From NCBI GenBank assembly GCA_944377745.1, contig CALWFV010000018.1:1-57493 (forward strand): a stretch of DNA of 57,493 nt. Direction: 5' to 3'. The notes under the pieces were generated by a model. The model was not told where the DNA came from and made no database searches. It saw nothing but the letters and a program-made list of their open reading frames with translations. A program made the position numbers and the translations under genes. This DNA comes from an uncultured Mediterraneibacter sp. (GTDB lineage: Bacteria; Bacillota; Clostridia; Lachnospirales; Lachnospiraceae). Of this stretch, positions 24,444 to 32,793 are shown in pieces. The first letter of the stretch is position 1, and the number at the start of each line of letters is the position of its first letter.

Positions 24444-25325
24444 ATGCCGGAAATTGCGATCATGACAGACAGCAACTGCGGGATCATGCCTGCGGAAGGA
24501 AAGAAGATGGGGATACATGTTCTCCCGATGCCGGTCATCATTGACGGGCAGACTTATTATGAAGGGATTGATATTTCTCTGGAAGAATTCCATCAGAAAC
24601 AGATATCCGGCGCTGATATCACCACTTCCCAGCCTTCGCCCGGAGACGTGACTGCGATGTGGGACGACCTTCTCAAGACCCATGACGAGATCGTCTTTAT
24701 CCCCATGTCCAGCGGGCTAAGCAATACGTGCCAGACCGCTTCCATGCTGTCCGCAGACGACAGCTACTCCGGGAAAGTCTTTGTCGTGGACAATCACCGC
24801 ATTTCTGTGACTCAGGCGCAGTCTGTATTCGACGCCCAGGTTCTTGCCGACAAAGGTAAGACCGGACAGGAGATCCGTGAAATACTTGAGAAAGAAGCTC
24901 TGGACGCAAGCATCTACATCGCGGTAGACACTCTGGAATATCTGAAAAAGGGCGGCAGGATCACCGCCGCGGCGGCAGCGGTCGGAACAGTCCTCAAACT
25001 GAAACCCGTGCTCACTATCCAGGGGGATAAGCTGGATTCCTTCGCAAAGACAAGAGGGATGAAAGCCGCGTTTAAAACCATGCTGGATGTTCTGAAAAAA
25101 GATATAGACTCCCGATTTCCCCACCTGAAAGAGCAGGGGCTTTTGAAAGTCGGGATCGCCAATACAGTGATGGATCCAGAAAAGCTGGAACACTTCAAAA
25201 AAGAAATGGAAGAGAATTTCCCGGATATGGAACTCTTTTACCTCCCCCTGACCATGAGCATCGGGACTCATACCGGTCCGGGAGCCCTGGGGATAGGGAC
25301 GGTGAGGTTTCACAAAAATGATTGA
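24444..25325 (+). CDS. DegV family fatty-acid-binding protein
   Basis: 293 residues. DegV proteins bind fatty acids and pass them to the fatty acid kinase FakA in Firmicutes. Visible motifs: IAIMTDSNCGI at the N terminus, GADITTSQPSPGD, IPMSSGLSNTCQTA with the binding serine, and YLKKGGRITAAAAAVGTVLK, then HTGPGALGIG at the end. The start follows GGAGGGATATT. No fakA is in the window. The gene is under a likely TetR operator, which suggests control by a lipid-like ligand; this is inference. Confidence 0.94.
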   Translation: MPEIAIMTDSNCGIMPAEGKKMGIHVLPMPVIIDGQTYYEGIDISLEEFHQKQISGADITTSQPSPGDVTAMWDDLLKTHDEIVFIPMSSGLSNTCQTASMLSADDSYSGKVFVVDNHRISVTQAQSVFDAQVLADKGKTGQEIREILEKEALDASIYIAVDTLEYLKKGGRITAAAAAVGTVLKLKPVLTIQGDKLDSFAKTRGMKAAFKTMLDVLKKDIDSRFPHLKEQGLLKVGIANTVMDPEKLEHFKKEMEENFPDMELFYLPLTMSIGTHTGPGALGIGTVRFHKND

Positions 25326-25340
25326 TACATTTATATTTTA

Positions 25341-25365
25341 AAGGGGGCGGTGATTCCGCCCCCTT
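25341..25365. terminator. Terminator between degV and dnaJ-like gene
   Basis: AAGGGGGCGG pairs with CCGCCCCCTT over a 5-base loop. Both flanks are AT-rich (TTTAAAAT on the minus side), so it can serve both convergent genes. Confidence 0.8.
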
Positions 25366-25374
25366 AATCTATCT

Positions 25375-26139
25375 TCAGACATAACCGCCGTAGCCGCCTC
25401 CATATCCTCCGCCGTAACCGCCGCAGCACAAGCCCCCTCCGCCGCAGCAAAGGTTGCACAGAAGGTTCGCCACGCAGAGCTTCACGCAGCAGCTACTGTC
25501 GAAGGTCCCCGGATACCCATACATCGTCTGTCTCTGCTGATACCATGCCCCGCCGTTCTGCAGCCGCTGGAGCAGCATCTGGTACTGCATATTCTCAGGG
25601 TCAAGCCGGACCGCCTCTTTCGCATGTTCCAGCGCGGTCACGTTGTTGCCAAGACCTGAGTTTGCAGAAGCGCTGTAGAAATACCAGAGCGCGCTTCTGT
25701 CCTTTATCCCGTTCAGCACGTTCAGCGCTTCCGAATAATGCCCGCTGCGTATGTAATTCGCCGCAGCGCGCAGATGTACGTCCTCCTTGCTCTCCCGGCG
25801 GTTCTGCGCATTCCCGCCATAACCGCTCCCGTAGGAACCGTAACCGCCGAAAGGACCATATCCGCCAAAGGGTCCGTAACCGCCGAAGGGATCCTGGCTT
25901 CCATATCCCCCGCCTGCATTTCCATAAGACGAGCCGGAAGAGTACCCTCGCTCCCGTTCATCCATGATCTGCTGGTAAGCCTGCTGGACTTCTTTGAACT
26001 TGGCTTCCGCTTCATCCTTATGGGGATTGTTTATATTAGCATCCGGATGGTATTTCCTGCTGAGCGCGCGATACGCTTTTTTGATCTCCTCCTCCGATGC
26101 ATTTCGGTCTACGCCTAATATACTGTATGGATCTGACAT
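25375..26139 (-). CDS. DnaJ-domain protein with TPR-like region and Cys/Gly-rich tail
   Basis: 254 residues. J-domain at 1-65 with the HPD motif in [12 protein letters not shown] that activates Hsp70 ATPase; Gly/Phe/Tyr-rich linker (about 68-112) made of repeated GGYGPF units; a TPR-like helical region (about 118-185, with [14 protein letters not shown]); and a tail rich in cysteine and glycine ([14 protein letters not shown], then GGGY repeats). It lacks the CxxCxGxG zinc domain of true DnaJ, so it is a specialised co-chaperone. The Cys/Gly tail could bind metal or a membrane. Similar J-proteins occur in Lachnospiraceae. Confidence 0.88.
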   Translation of the reverse strand: MSDPYSILGVDRNASEEEIKKAYRALSRKYHPDANINNPHKDEAEAKFKEVQQAYQQIMDERERGYSSGSSYGNAGGGYGSQDPFGGYGPFGGYGPFGGYGSYGSGYGGNAQNRRESKEDVHLRAAANYIRSGHYSEALNVLNGIKDRSALWYFYSASANSGLGNNVTALEHAKEAVRLDPENMQYQMLLQRLQNGGAWYQQRQTMYGYPGTFDSSCCVKLCVANLLCNLCCGGGGLCCGGYGGGYGGGYGGYV

Positions 26140-26195
26140 CTTCTCTGTTTAAACTCCCTCGTCTGAACCGCCGGCTTCCTATGCGTAATGCCGCA

Positions 26196-26609
26196 TCAGC
26201 TCTTCTTGATAAATGTTCTCCCGCACTTCGGGCAGCGGATCTCGATCTTCCCCTTTCCTCTCGGGATACGGATCTTCTGCTTACAGTCCGGGCACGTATA
26301 AATATGATACACCCTTCTCTGTTTCCAGATATTTTTCTGCTTCTGGAAGAAAGTACGTATCTTATAGGTCTTTGCCAGGAACGCCTGGTTCTCTGCATAG
26401 CGTTTTGACACATTTCTGGAAAACATCCTGAAATAACAATAGATGATCAGCACCCAGCCGAGCAGATAAAATACCGTTCCGACCGCTCGATTTCCCAGCG
26501 CCGCCGACAAAAATACAACGACAAGCCCGGCAACGAGCAGAAATTTGCTGAACGGATCCACTCCGTACCGTCCCTGCATAAACCGCATGAATCTTTCTTT
26601 CATTTTCAT
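26196..26609 (-). CDS. Membrane protein with C-terminal zinc ribbon
   Basis: 137 residues. Two membrane helices (about 20-37 and 42-60), then a basic cytoplasmic segment and a zinc ribbon, YTCPDCKQKIRIPRG followed by IRCPKCGRTFIKK. Start choice is uncertain between 26609 and 26603 because AAAAGG lies between four and ten bases away. It precedes the DnaJ-like gene by 56 bases and is probably cotranscribed. Function unknown. Confidence 0.8.
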   Translation of the reverse strand: MKMKERFMRFMQGRYGVDPFSKFLLVAGLVVVFLSAALGNRAVGTVFYLLGWVLIIYCYFRMFSRNVSKRYAENQAFLAKTYKIRTFFQKQKNIWKQRRVYHIYTCPDCKQKIRIPRGKGKIEIRCPKCGRTFIKKS

Positions 26610-26733
26610 CCATCCTTTTCTCTGACAAACCGGCGCGGCATCTCCCGACAGGACGATGCGCTGCACTTAAATGATATACGGGTTTATTTTCCTCTGTTTT
26701 CCGGGCTATGTCAATTAAATTCTTATAAATTTT

Positions 26734-26926
26734 GGAATAACAGTTCAGCCATCAGGAGTGGGGCAGGCTGAACTGTTCTCTTCTTTCGTTCAGCCATGCA
26801 ACTCGAATCCGCTGCTTCGCAGCTCCTTCCCGTTGTGTACTTTCGCACTAGGCTCGAAAGAACCTCGCCAACTGCTCAATGCATCGCTAAGGGCGTCCGT
26901 CCTATGCCAGGATAAACTGTTATTCC
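26734..26926. mobile_element. MITE-like 193-bp repeat element
   Basis: Bounded by the perfect inverted repeat GGAATAACAGTT (26734-26745) and AACTGTTATTCC (26915-26926). A second inverted repeat, AACAGTTCAGCC (26739-26750) with GGCTGAACTGTT (26766-26777), makes a hairpin at the left end. No gene inside. The right end contains the stop codon of the DUF4340 gene. GGCTGAACTGTT also occurs at 21838-21849, possibly a relic of another copy. No target-site duplication is obvious. Confidence 0.55.
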
Positions 26927-27828
26927 ACGTTCAGTATATTGTCGCAGATCTCCGTGGAGATCAGATACACGATCCTTGAGTCGTTCATCATGACATATCT
27001 GTTCCCGTCGCCATCTTCATCTCCGATGTAAAGCGTGAGGACGTTTTCTTCCTCGTCCTGGGTATAGGTCGCCTCCACGGTGATGCGGCTGTCCTCATCC
27101 AGACCGTACCCTGCAAGGTCCTTATCCTCCACAGAATAGTCCGCCGCCTCGGAAAGGCTCACTGCGCCCAAGCCCCCGGCAACCGCCGCGATATCATCCG
27201 CCTGGTCCTCGTCTTCCGAATCATAGGTTGTCGTCTCTCCGTCCCGGGTGATGACCTCTTTCACAAGATTTCCGCTTCCGATGCTGGGATAGTCGTCCAG
27301 CTGCGCCATATCGTCCAGCGAATAGTTCAGGGCGTCAATAACAGTGGCAGAAACCGTGTATACCACGCCGTCATCATTTACAGTGACGTAGTAATAGTCG
27401 CCGGTAGTATTTCCAAAATAAATGTCCGTCACCGTACCGTCTTCCGCCGTCACTTCCACGGTGTAGGCAGGATCTTCCAGACCGTAGTCTGCCAGTTCAT
27501 CCCCGCCGGTAAGCTCACGGTCAGCCGTGACCGCCCCCAGCGTCTCTGCCATATCCTCGGGATAACTCTGGGCAAGAGGGAAATCTTTATCCGGCGTATA
27601 GTACCAGGCGCCGTCCTCTTTTTCAAATGCCATCTCTCCGTTCCCGACGTCGAAACTCATCGCCGTGATGGTGTCCGAATCGATATCCGTGACATGCACC
27701 TCAGCGGCTTTCTCTTCTTCCTCCGCCTTCTTCTCACGGCTTCCGTTCCACGCCTGCAGTCCAAAATATGCCGCAAGAAGAAGGATCAGAACAAGAAGGA
27801 GAAAAATCAGTGATCTTTTCTTTTTCAC
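26920..27828 (-). CDS. DUF4340 domain-containing membrane-anchored protein
   Basis: 302 residues: N-terminal membrane anchor (about 6-24) and an extracellular acidic region made of repeated DUF4340-type units (WYYTPDKDFPLAQSYPEDMA; GNTTGDYYYVTVNDDGVVYT; YIGDEDGDGNRYVMMNDSRI). DUF4340 proteins accompany GldG-like ABC transporters, as here: it follows that gene by 12 bases. The final codons and stop lie within the inverted repeat of the neighbouring element, so the original C terminus may have been altered. Confidence 0.88.
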   Translation of the reverse strand: MKKKRSLIFLLLVLILLLAAYFGLQAWNGSREKKAEEEEKAAEVHVTDIDSDTITAMSFDVGNGEMAFEKEDGAWYYTPDKDFPLAQSYPEDMAETLGAVTADRELTGGDELADYGLEDPAYTVEVTAEDGTVTDIYFGNTTGDYYYVTVNDDGVVYTVSATVIDALNYSLDDMAQLDDYPSIGSGNLVKEVITRDGETTTYDSEDEDQADDIAAVAGGLGAVSLSEAADYSVEDKDLAGYGLDEDSRITVEATYTQDEEENVLTLYIGDEDGDGNRYVMMNDSRIVYLISTEICDNILNVE

Positions 27829-27840
27829 TCCGGTACCTCC

Positions 27841-29385
27841 TTACGCTTTTCTTCTCCGGAACCATACGACGAATCCGCCGATCAGCACTGCCGCAGGTAT
27901 ACCAAAGATCACGAGAAGACTGAACAGCCCCGCGAACTGGACCGTATTGTACTCTATCTGAAGGCTCTTCGGCTCGATGGAAATATTCTGTACGCCCTCA
28001 AAGTTTGCTGTCACCGCATTCATAAACAGCCGTGTATTCTCAAGCTGGGTGAATGTATCCGTGATCTGCTGATCGATCAGGCTTCCCGCTGAGATAACCG
28101 TCAGCCGGCTGGTCACCTCTTCTGTCTCAGAAGAAGTGTCTTCTGAACTGTCCGCCGTATCCGCTCCACTGTCATCGGAAGTTTCCTCTGCATCGTCTCC
28201 GCTGCTGTCTGTCTCTGCCGTATCATCTGTGTCTGTACTTTCATCCGAAGAAACAGTCTCTTCCGCCACTGCCCCGAGAGTATATTCTCCCTGCTGCTGG
28301 CTCGTCTCTGTCACAGCATACGCGCTGTCAGAGGAACTCATAAATCCTGTCGTCGTGACCGTATCTCTTGCCGGATCGATAAGGTTCATTCCATGGGTGT
28401 TTGTCAGAAGCACCATTTCCGAAGAAATCCCGTCCGCCATATCCCCGGATACGGAAAGCTCCGGGAAGATATAGTAATAATTCCCCTGATAGCATCTCTG
28501 CGGGTCCGCGATATATCCGTCCGCCGCCTGCATGCCGTATTCTTCAAGGATGCTTTCCAGGTTCGGCAGTTCCGCAGCGTTCGTATCTCCTAAGAGGATC
28601 ATGACCTTTCCGCCGTCCGCAAGATAATTCCCAAGCATCTCCGTCTCGTCGTCGGACAGATCCGTAGTCGGGGCATACATGAGCAGCAGGTCGCAGTCCT
28701 CCGGGATCGACGTAGCCATCAGGAGATTCAGCTCTGACAAATTATAATTATTCTGGTCCATCAGATCCGTGACCGTAGTGGAGAGCGTCCCCTCGCCGTG
28801 TCCCGTGACCTGGTATATCGTCTTCTCCACATCGTTTGTCACATAGTTGACCGCGCTGGTAAGCTGTCCCTCCCCGTCGAACTCCGTATAGTCTGTACTT
28901 CCATAGTAATAATAAGAATACATATCCGGCACAAGGATATCGTCAAAGGAAACTGTCGTCGTTTTCCCTGTCGCTTCACAGGAGACAACGATCGTGTTCT
29001 CAGACGCATCATACTCTGTCAGCGCAGACGGATGCAGGACCGGGTCCACCCACTCGATATTGATATGGTCTGAGAGAGCGTCGTATTTGCTCAGAAATGT
29101 TGTGATCCTGTCGTCTGTATCGTCCCGTACCGCAAGCACTGTCATATCGACGTCTTCCTCAAGTCCGTCCAGCAAATCTGTCGTAATGTCAGAGATCTCA
29201 TAGATCTTTGTGCTGCTGACGTCAATGTTCCTCAGGCTCTCCGGGAGCTGGCCGATCACAAGGTTCAGCACGATGATGATCGCTATGACTATCACTGTCA
29301 GCCCCACGCTGTAGGAACCGTTCCTTGTCCCTGACGTGCGGAACATATTTCCAAATTTCTCTGTCTTCTTTTTCATTTTCTCCAT
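27841..29385 (-). CDS. GldG-like ABC transporter auxiliary protein
   Basis: 514 residues. One N-terminal membrane helix (about 28-48, SVGLTVIVIAIIIVLNLVIG), a large extracellular domain of the ABC_transp_aux type (ISDITTDLLDGLEEDVDMTV, TGHGEGTLSTTVTDLMDQNN, LLLMYAPTTDLSDDETEML), a very acidic Ser/Thr/Asp linker (about 375-425) and a C-terminal membrane helix followed by RRRKA. The start at 29385 is preceded by GGGGGTGCGGATC. Works with the permease and ATPase upstream; substrate unknown. Confidence 0.88.
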   Translation of the reverse strand: MEKMKKKTEKFGNMFRTSGTRNGSYSVGLTVIVIAIIIVLNLVIGQLPESLRNIDVSSTKIYEISDITTDLLDGLEEDVDMTVLAVRDDTDDRITTFLSKYDALSDHINIEWVDPVLHPSALTEYDASENTIVVSCEATGKTTTVSFDDILVPDMYSYYYYGSTDYTEFDGEGQLTSAVNYVTNDVEKTIYQVTGHGEGTLSTTVTDLMDQNNYNLSELNLLMATSIPEDCDLLLMYAPTTDLSDDETEMLGNYLADGGKVMILLGDTNAAELPNLESILEEYGMQAADGYIADPQRCYQGNYYYIFPELSVSGDMADGISSEMVLLTNTHGMNLIDPARDTVTTTGFMSSSDSAYAVTETSQQQGEYTLGAVAEETVSSDESTDTDDTAETDSSGDDAEETSDDSGADTADSSEDTSSETEEVTSRLTVISAGSLIDQQITDTFTQLENTRLFMNAVTANFEGVQNISIEPKSLQIEYNTVQFAGLFSLLVIFGIPAAVLIGGFVVWFRRRKA

Positions 29386-29398
29386 GATCCGCACCCCC

Positions 29399-30265
29399 TT
29401 AACTCCAACGTCTCTTCTGGATAGACTGCACCGTCAGGAACACGAACACCGCGATGATTGACAGGTAAAATACGATCCCGGTCACATCCACGATACTGTT
29501 TGACGTAATGTCCGTAAACACGTTCGCAAGCGCAAGCCTTCCCAGCAGGTTTGAAAGCAGATTTTCATACAGGCTGGAATCCACGATATATGTCACAACA
29601 GACGCCGCGACCCCGATGGCCTCAACCGCTCCCGCGATGACATAGTTCGCGGTCATATGCCAGATATAAAAAGCAATCACGGACAGCAGGATAAGGACGC
29701 CCACAAGCCCGCTCACTGCCGAGCTTGGCAGCATGGAGAGGATTCCATCCCAAAGGTACAGCACGAGAAGGACACCGAAAGTACTGATGAACGCGATGAT
29801 CTGGCTCTCCGTCAATGACGACATGAACATCCCGATCGCCGCGTAGACGCACCCTAGCAGGAAGAACACCAGAATGGAAATATAATCCACTTTCAGGTAA
29901 GCCGTCCCCTGGGACTTGATGATCAGGGGATAGACACAGAAGATCACATTCGGTATCCCAACCACCGTGGCCATGGCAAGGTATTTTCCCATCACCACTT
30001 TCCCTAGGCTGACCGGCGCCGTCAGAAGAAGCTGGTCCGTCTTGTTCTTTCTGTCCTCAGAGAAACTGCGCATTGTGATCAGCGGGATTCCTACGATAAA
30101 CACGATCAGGGAGCCTGACAGCGTGTAGGAAAAATACGGATATCCCGCAGTCAGGTTATATGCCATAAAATAGATTCCTGTAAATACCATCAGAAATGCG
30201 ATAAACACACATCCGACCATGGACTGAAAATAAGATTTCAGTTCTCTTTTATAGATCGCCAGCAT
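29399..30265 (-). CDS. ABC-2 type permease (GldF-like)
   Basis: 288 residues with six membrane helices. The N terminus MLAIYKRELKSYFQSMVGCV and the cytoplasmic loop TMRSFSEDRKNKTDQLLLTA with VSLGKVVMGKYLA are typical of GldF/NosY-like permeases. The start at 30265 has GAGAGGGGG nine bases in front and overlaps the ATPase stop by 17 bases. Forms an exporter with the ATPase and the GldG-like protein. Confidence 0.9.
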   Translation of the reverse strand: MLAIYKRELKSYFQSMVGCVFIAFLMVFTGIYFMAYNLTAGYPYFSYTLSGSLIVFIVGIPLITMRSFSEDRKNKTDQLLLTAPVSLGKVVMGKYLAMATVVGIPNVIFCVYPLIIKSQGTAYLKVDYISILVFFLLGCVYAAIGMFMSSLTESQIIAFISTFGVLLVLYLWDGILSMLPSSAVSGLVGVLILLSVIAFYIWHMTANYVIAGAVEAIGVAASVVTYIVDSSLYENLLSNLLGRLALANVFTDITSNSIVDVTGIVFYLSIIAVFVFLTVQSIQKRRWS

Positions 30266-31445
30266 TTGTCTCATCCCCCTCTCCATCTGTCTCGACCCAT
30301 TCCGCGCCAGATGCCGATTCGATCTCATCTCCGCCGGAAATCATTTTCTTCCTGCTCTCATCCTCTTCCGGCATTATCTCCTCCGCATTCTCTGCCTGCC
30401 CCTGAGCAATTTCATCCGTCAACTCCGCTTCGTTTTTTCTTCTGGCAAATGCATCCGGGACTGTATCGTTCTGTGTCAGCTCCATGAACACATCCTCAAG
30501 GCTTACATGCGCGGCGCGCAGTGTCAGAAGCGTCATCTTGTTTTCCGCAAACGCGCGGAAGACAGCTTCCCGCACATCTTCTCCCCTGCGCTGCCTGATC
30601 CTTGCAAATGTCACGCCGTCTTTTCCATCCTCGCAGGTGATCTGCCTGATCCTTGCAAATGTCACGCCGTCTTTTCCATCCTCGCAGGTGATCTGCCCGA
30701 TCCCCGGCACATTTTTCAGCACATCCCGGATACGGGCTCTCGTCGCCCTTGTTTCGATCTCGATAGTATCCGCATCCCCTAACATCCTCTCCAGGTTCTC
30801 CGGGGTATCGCTTGCCACCAGCTTCCCCTTTGATATGATCAGGATATGGTCGCACACTTCCCTGACCTCCGCAAGGATATGGGAACTCAGGATCACTGTG
30901 TGCCTTTTTGAAAGCTGGCGGATTAGTTCCCTGATCTCGATGATCTGCTTCGGGTCCAGCCCTACCGTAGGCTCATCCAGTATGATGATCTCCGGGAATC
31001 CCAGTACCGCCTGCGCCAGACCGACCCTCTGTCGGTATCCTTTTGACAGGTTTTTGATCAGACGGTTCTCCACGTCTTTGATCTTCACCAGCTTTTCAAC
31101 CTCTGTGACCGAATCTTCTCTTTTCTTCTTCGGTATCTTTTTCAGCTCCGCCGCGAACTCCAGATATTCCCTCACGGTCATATCCATATAAAGGGGCGGC
31201 AGCTCCGGGAGATATCCGATATGTTTCTTCGCCTCCTCCGGTTCTTTTAAAATGTCATGCCCATTTATGAGCACCTCGCCTTCCGTGGCTCCCAGATACC
31301 CGGTCATGATGTTCATGGTCGTGGATTTTCCCGCCCCATTAGGACCCAAAAAGCCATAGATCCGTCCGTCTTCTATCGTGAAGTCCAGATGGTCTACGGC
31401 TATGTGGCTCCCGTATTTCTTCACCAAATTCCTTACTTCGATCAA
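30249..31445 (-). CDS. ABC transporter ATP-binding protein (GldA-like) with acidic C-terminal extension
   Basis: 398 residues. Walker A GFLGPNGAGKSTT, Q-loop substitution YLPELPPLY, signature LSKGYRQRVGLAQA, Walker B IIILDEPTVGLDP and switch histidine ILSSHIL. A DrrA-type C-terminal domain follows, then an acidic tail of about 70 residues. The start is TTG at 31445: GGGAGGG lies seven bases before it and the product begins at the conserved IEVRNLVKKYG; the GTG at 31475 has no ribosome site. Residues about 255-290 hold a 17-residue exact tandem repeat (see 30591-30692). Confidence 0.92.
   Translation of the reverse strand: MIEVRNLVKKYGSHIAVDHLDFTIEDGRIYGFLGPNGAGKSTTMNIMTGYLGATEGEVLINGHDILKEPEEAKKHIGYLPELPPLYMDMTVREYLEFAAELKKIPKKKREDSVTEVEKLVKIKDVENRLIKNLSKGYRQRVGLAQAVLGFPEIIILDEPTVGLDPKQIIEIRELIRQLSKRHTVILSSHILAEVREVCDHILIISKGKLVASDTPENLERMLGDADTIEIETRATRARIRDVLKNVPGIGQITCEDGKDGVTFARIRQITCEDGKDGVTFARIRQRRGEDVREAVFRAFAENKMTLLTLRAAHVSLEDVFMELTQNDTVPDAFARRKNEAELTDEIAQGQAENAEEIMPEEDESRKKMISGGDEIESASGAEWVETDGEGDETNAGDL
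30591..30692. repeat. Perfect 51-bp tandem duplication inside the ABC ATPase gene
   Basis: Units 30591-30641 and 30642-30692 are identical and in frame, doubling the peptide RQITCEDGKDGVTFARI. Lack of any difference points to a recent or actively changing duplication. Confidence 0.95.
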
Positions 31446-31563
31446 GGTCTTACCCTCCCAACGTTTGATACTCACGGATGTCCCCTCTGTGCAGCCGAGG
31501 CAAGGACCGTTCAGGTTCTCCGTGTACGTTTCAAGGGTATCAGGATTGTGTGAAAGTTTTGTG

Positions 31564-32529
31564 TTATTCCTGTGACAGAGTTTTGTACTCCGCGCACACC
31601 AGATCCGCGATCAGCCGCTGTCCCTCCTGATCCGGGTGCAGCCCGTCGTCCTGTACATGCTCTGATATCTCCGATCCGAACAGGTCAGCGACACGATATC
31701 CGTATCTGTCAGCGTGGTCGTCAATGATGGAATTCATGTTTCCGATGATATCCTCCACAACCTGGTTCATCGTGGACGGGAGCTCCAGGTTTGCCACAGG
31801 ATTGTATATATTCGTGACAACGATCTTTGCATCTTCCTTTTTCAGGCCGCATACCGTGTCCATCATACTGATCCACTCTGTCTCAAAAGACTGATAATCC
31901 CAACTGCTCAGAGCATTTATGATCTTCAGGATCAGGAAAGGATTTTCCTTCACCGCCTCCTCCAGGACCTCCAGCGCGTCGTCGGCGCTGCGGAACTTCT
32001 TATCCGTATCCAGGATTTCCTGCACGACACTCTTGCACTCATTTAGCAGATCGTTAGAACCAAGGGTGATAAAGATAATGTCCGCGGAGGCAATGCTCTC
32101 CCGCACATCCTCCCGGATGAGTACTTTTTCGTTCATCCCCGAAGAATCCAGCCCGTTCTTCGCAAAGTTCCGGTAACTGTACGGCTCGCCCTCCTCCTCT
32201 GAGATCCACTGCGCCGCAAGGCTTCCGTAGCACTCGATCTCGACCGCTTCATCGCCGGAGTACCCTTTCGCGATGCTGTCGCCGAGGACAGTCACATGGA
32301 GGGACCGTCCTTTTTCTCCCTGTCCCATATCTTCCCGTCCGGCATCATTCTGCTCCGCATCTGCCTGCCCGGCGCCTCCGCTGGTTTCCACGCCCTGCTC
32401 TTTTATACCGTCTTCAGATTTCTCTGTTCCCGGCGCCGAACCCCCTTCGGATACCCAGAGGGCTGTGCCTGTCCCCAGCAGGAGGACAGCCAGAAATATT
32501 GGAAGTATTTTCCGTATATTTTTTCTCAT
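31564..32529 (-). CDS. SGNH/GDSL-type hydrolase, membrane-anchored or secreted
   Basis: 321 residues. N-terminal signal or anchor (RKILPIFLAVLLLGTGTALW), an acidic low-complexity linker (about 28-75), then the SGNH fold: block I VTVLGDSIAKGYSG (nucleophile Ser), block III FITLGSNDLLNE and block V DGLHPDQEGQ (Asp/His). Acts outside the membrane, probably as an esterase or deacetylase on envelope or dietary glycans. AAAGGATGTGGG precedes the ATG. Confidence 0.9.
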   Translation of the reverse strand: MRKNIRKILPIFLAVLLLGTGTALWVSEGGSAPGTEKSEDGIKEQGVETSGGAGQADAEQNDAGREDMGQGEKGRSLHVTVLGDSIAKGYSGDEAVEIECYGSLAAQWISEEEGEPYSYRNFAKNGLDSSGMNEKVLIREDVRESIASADIIFITLGSNDLLNECKSVVQEILDTDKKFRSADDALEVLEEAVKENPFLILKIINALSSWDYQSFETEWISMMDTVCGLKKEDAKIVVTNIYNPVANLELPSTMNQVVEDIIGNMNSIIDDHADRYGYRVADLFGSEISEHVQDDGLHPDQEGQRLIADLVCAEYKTLSQE

Positions 32530-32566
32530 TTTCCCACATCCTTTATGTCATCTGAAAAAAGCGACA

Positions 32567-32606
32567 GGGGACAGCACGCTGAAAGCTGTCCCCCATCTTT
32601 ATTATA
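32567..32606 (-). promoter_or_regulatory. SGNH hydrolase -10 box and leader hairpin (possible attenuator)
   Basis: Minus-strand TATAAT at 32606-32601 is followed within ten bases by the stem GGGGACAGC/GCTGTCCCC (32593-32567) and then TGTCGCTTTTTT. The order promoter, hairpin, T run, gene suggests either attenuation or the terminator of an upstream transcript. The -35 box is weak. Confidence 0.45.
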
Positions 32607-32793
32607 ACACTATGTTTCCCGTATGACATGGATGCCATGCCTGTTTTTCATTTGATAAAATGGGAATTTATTCATTTTGAGAAAATATGATGCCTGGTCT
32701 TCCCGTTCATTTTCCCCCACGATTCTTCCACTTCGCTCAGCGCGGCTCCCAGCTTTGCCGCTTTCCAGTAGCTTTTTCTGTGGCTGCGAAGTT

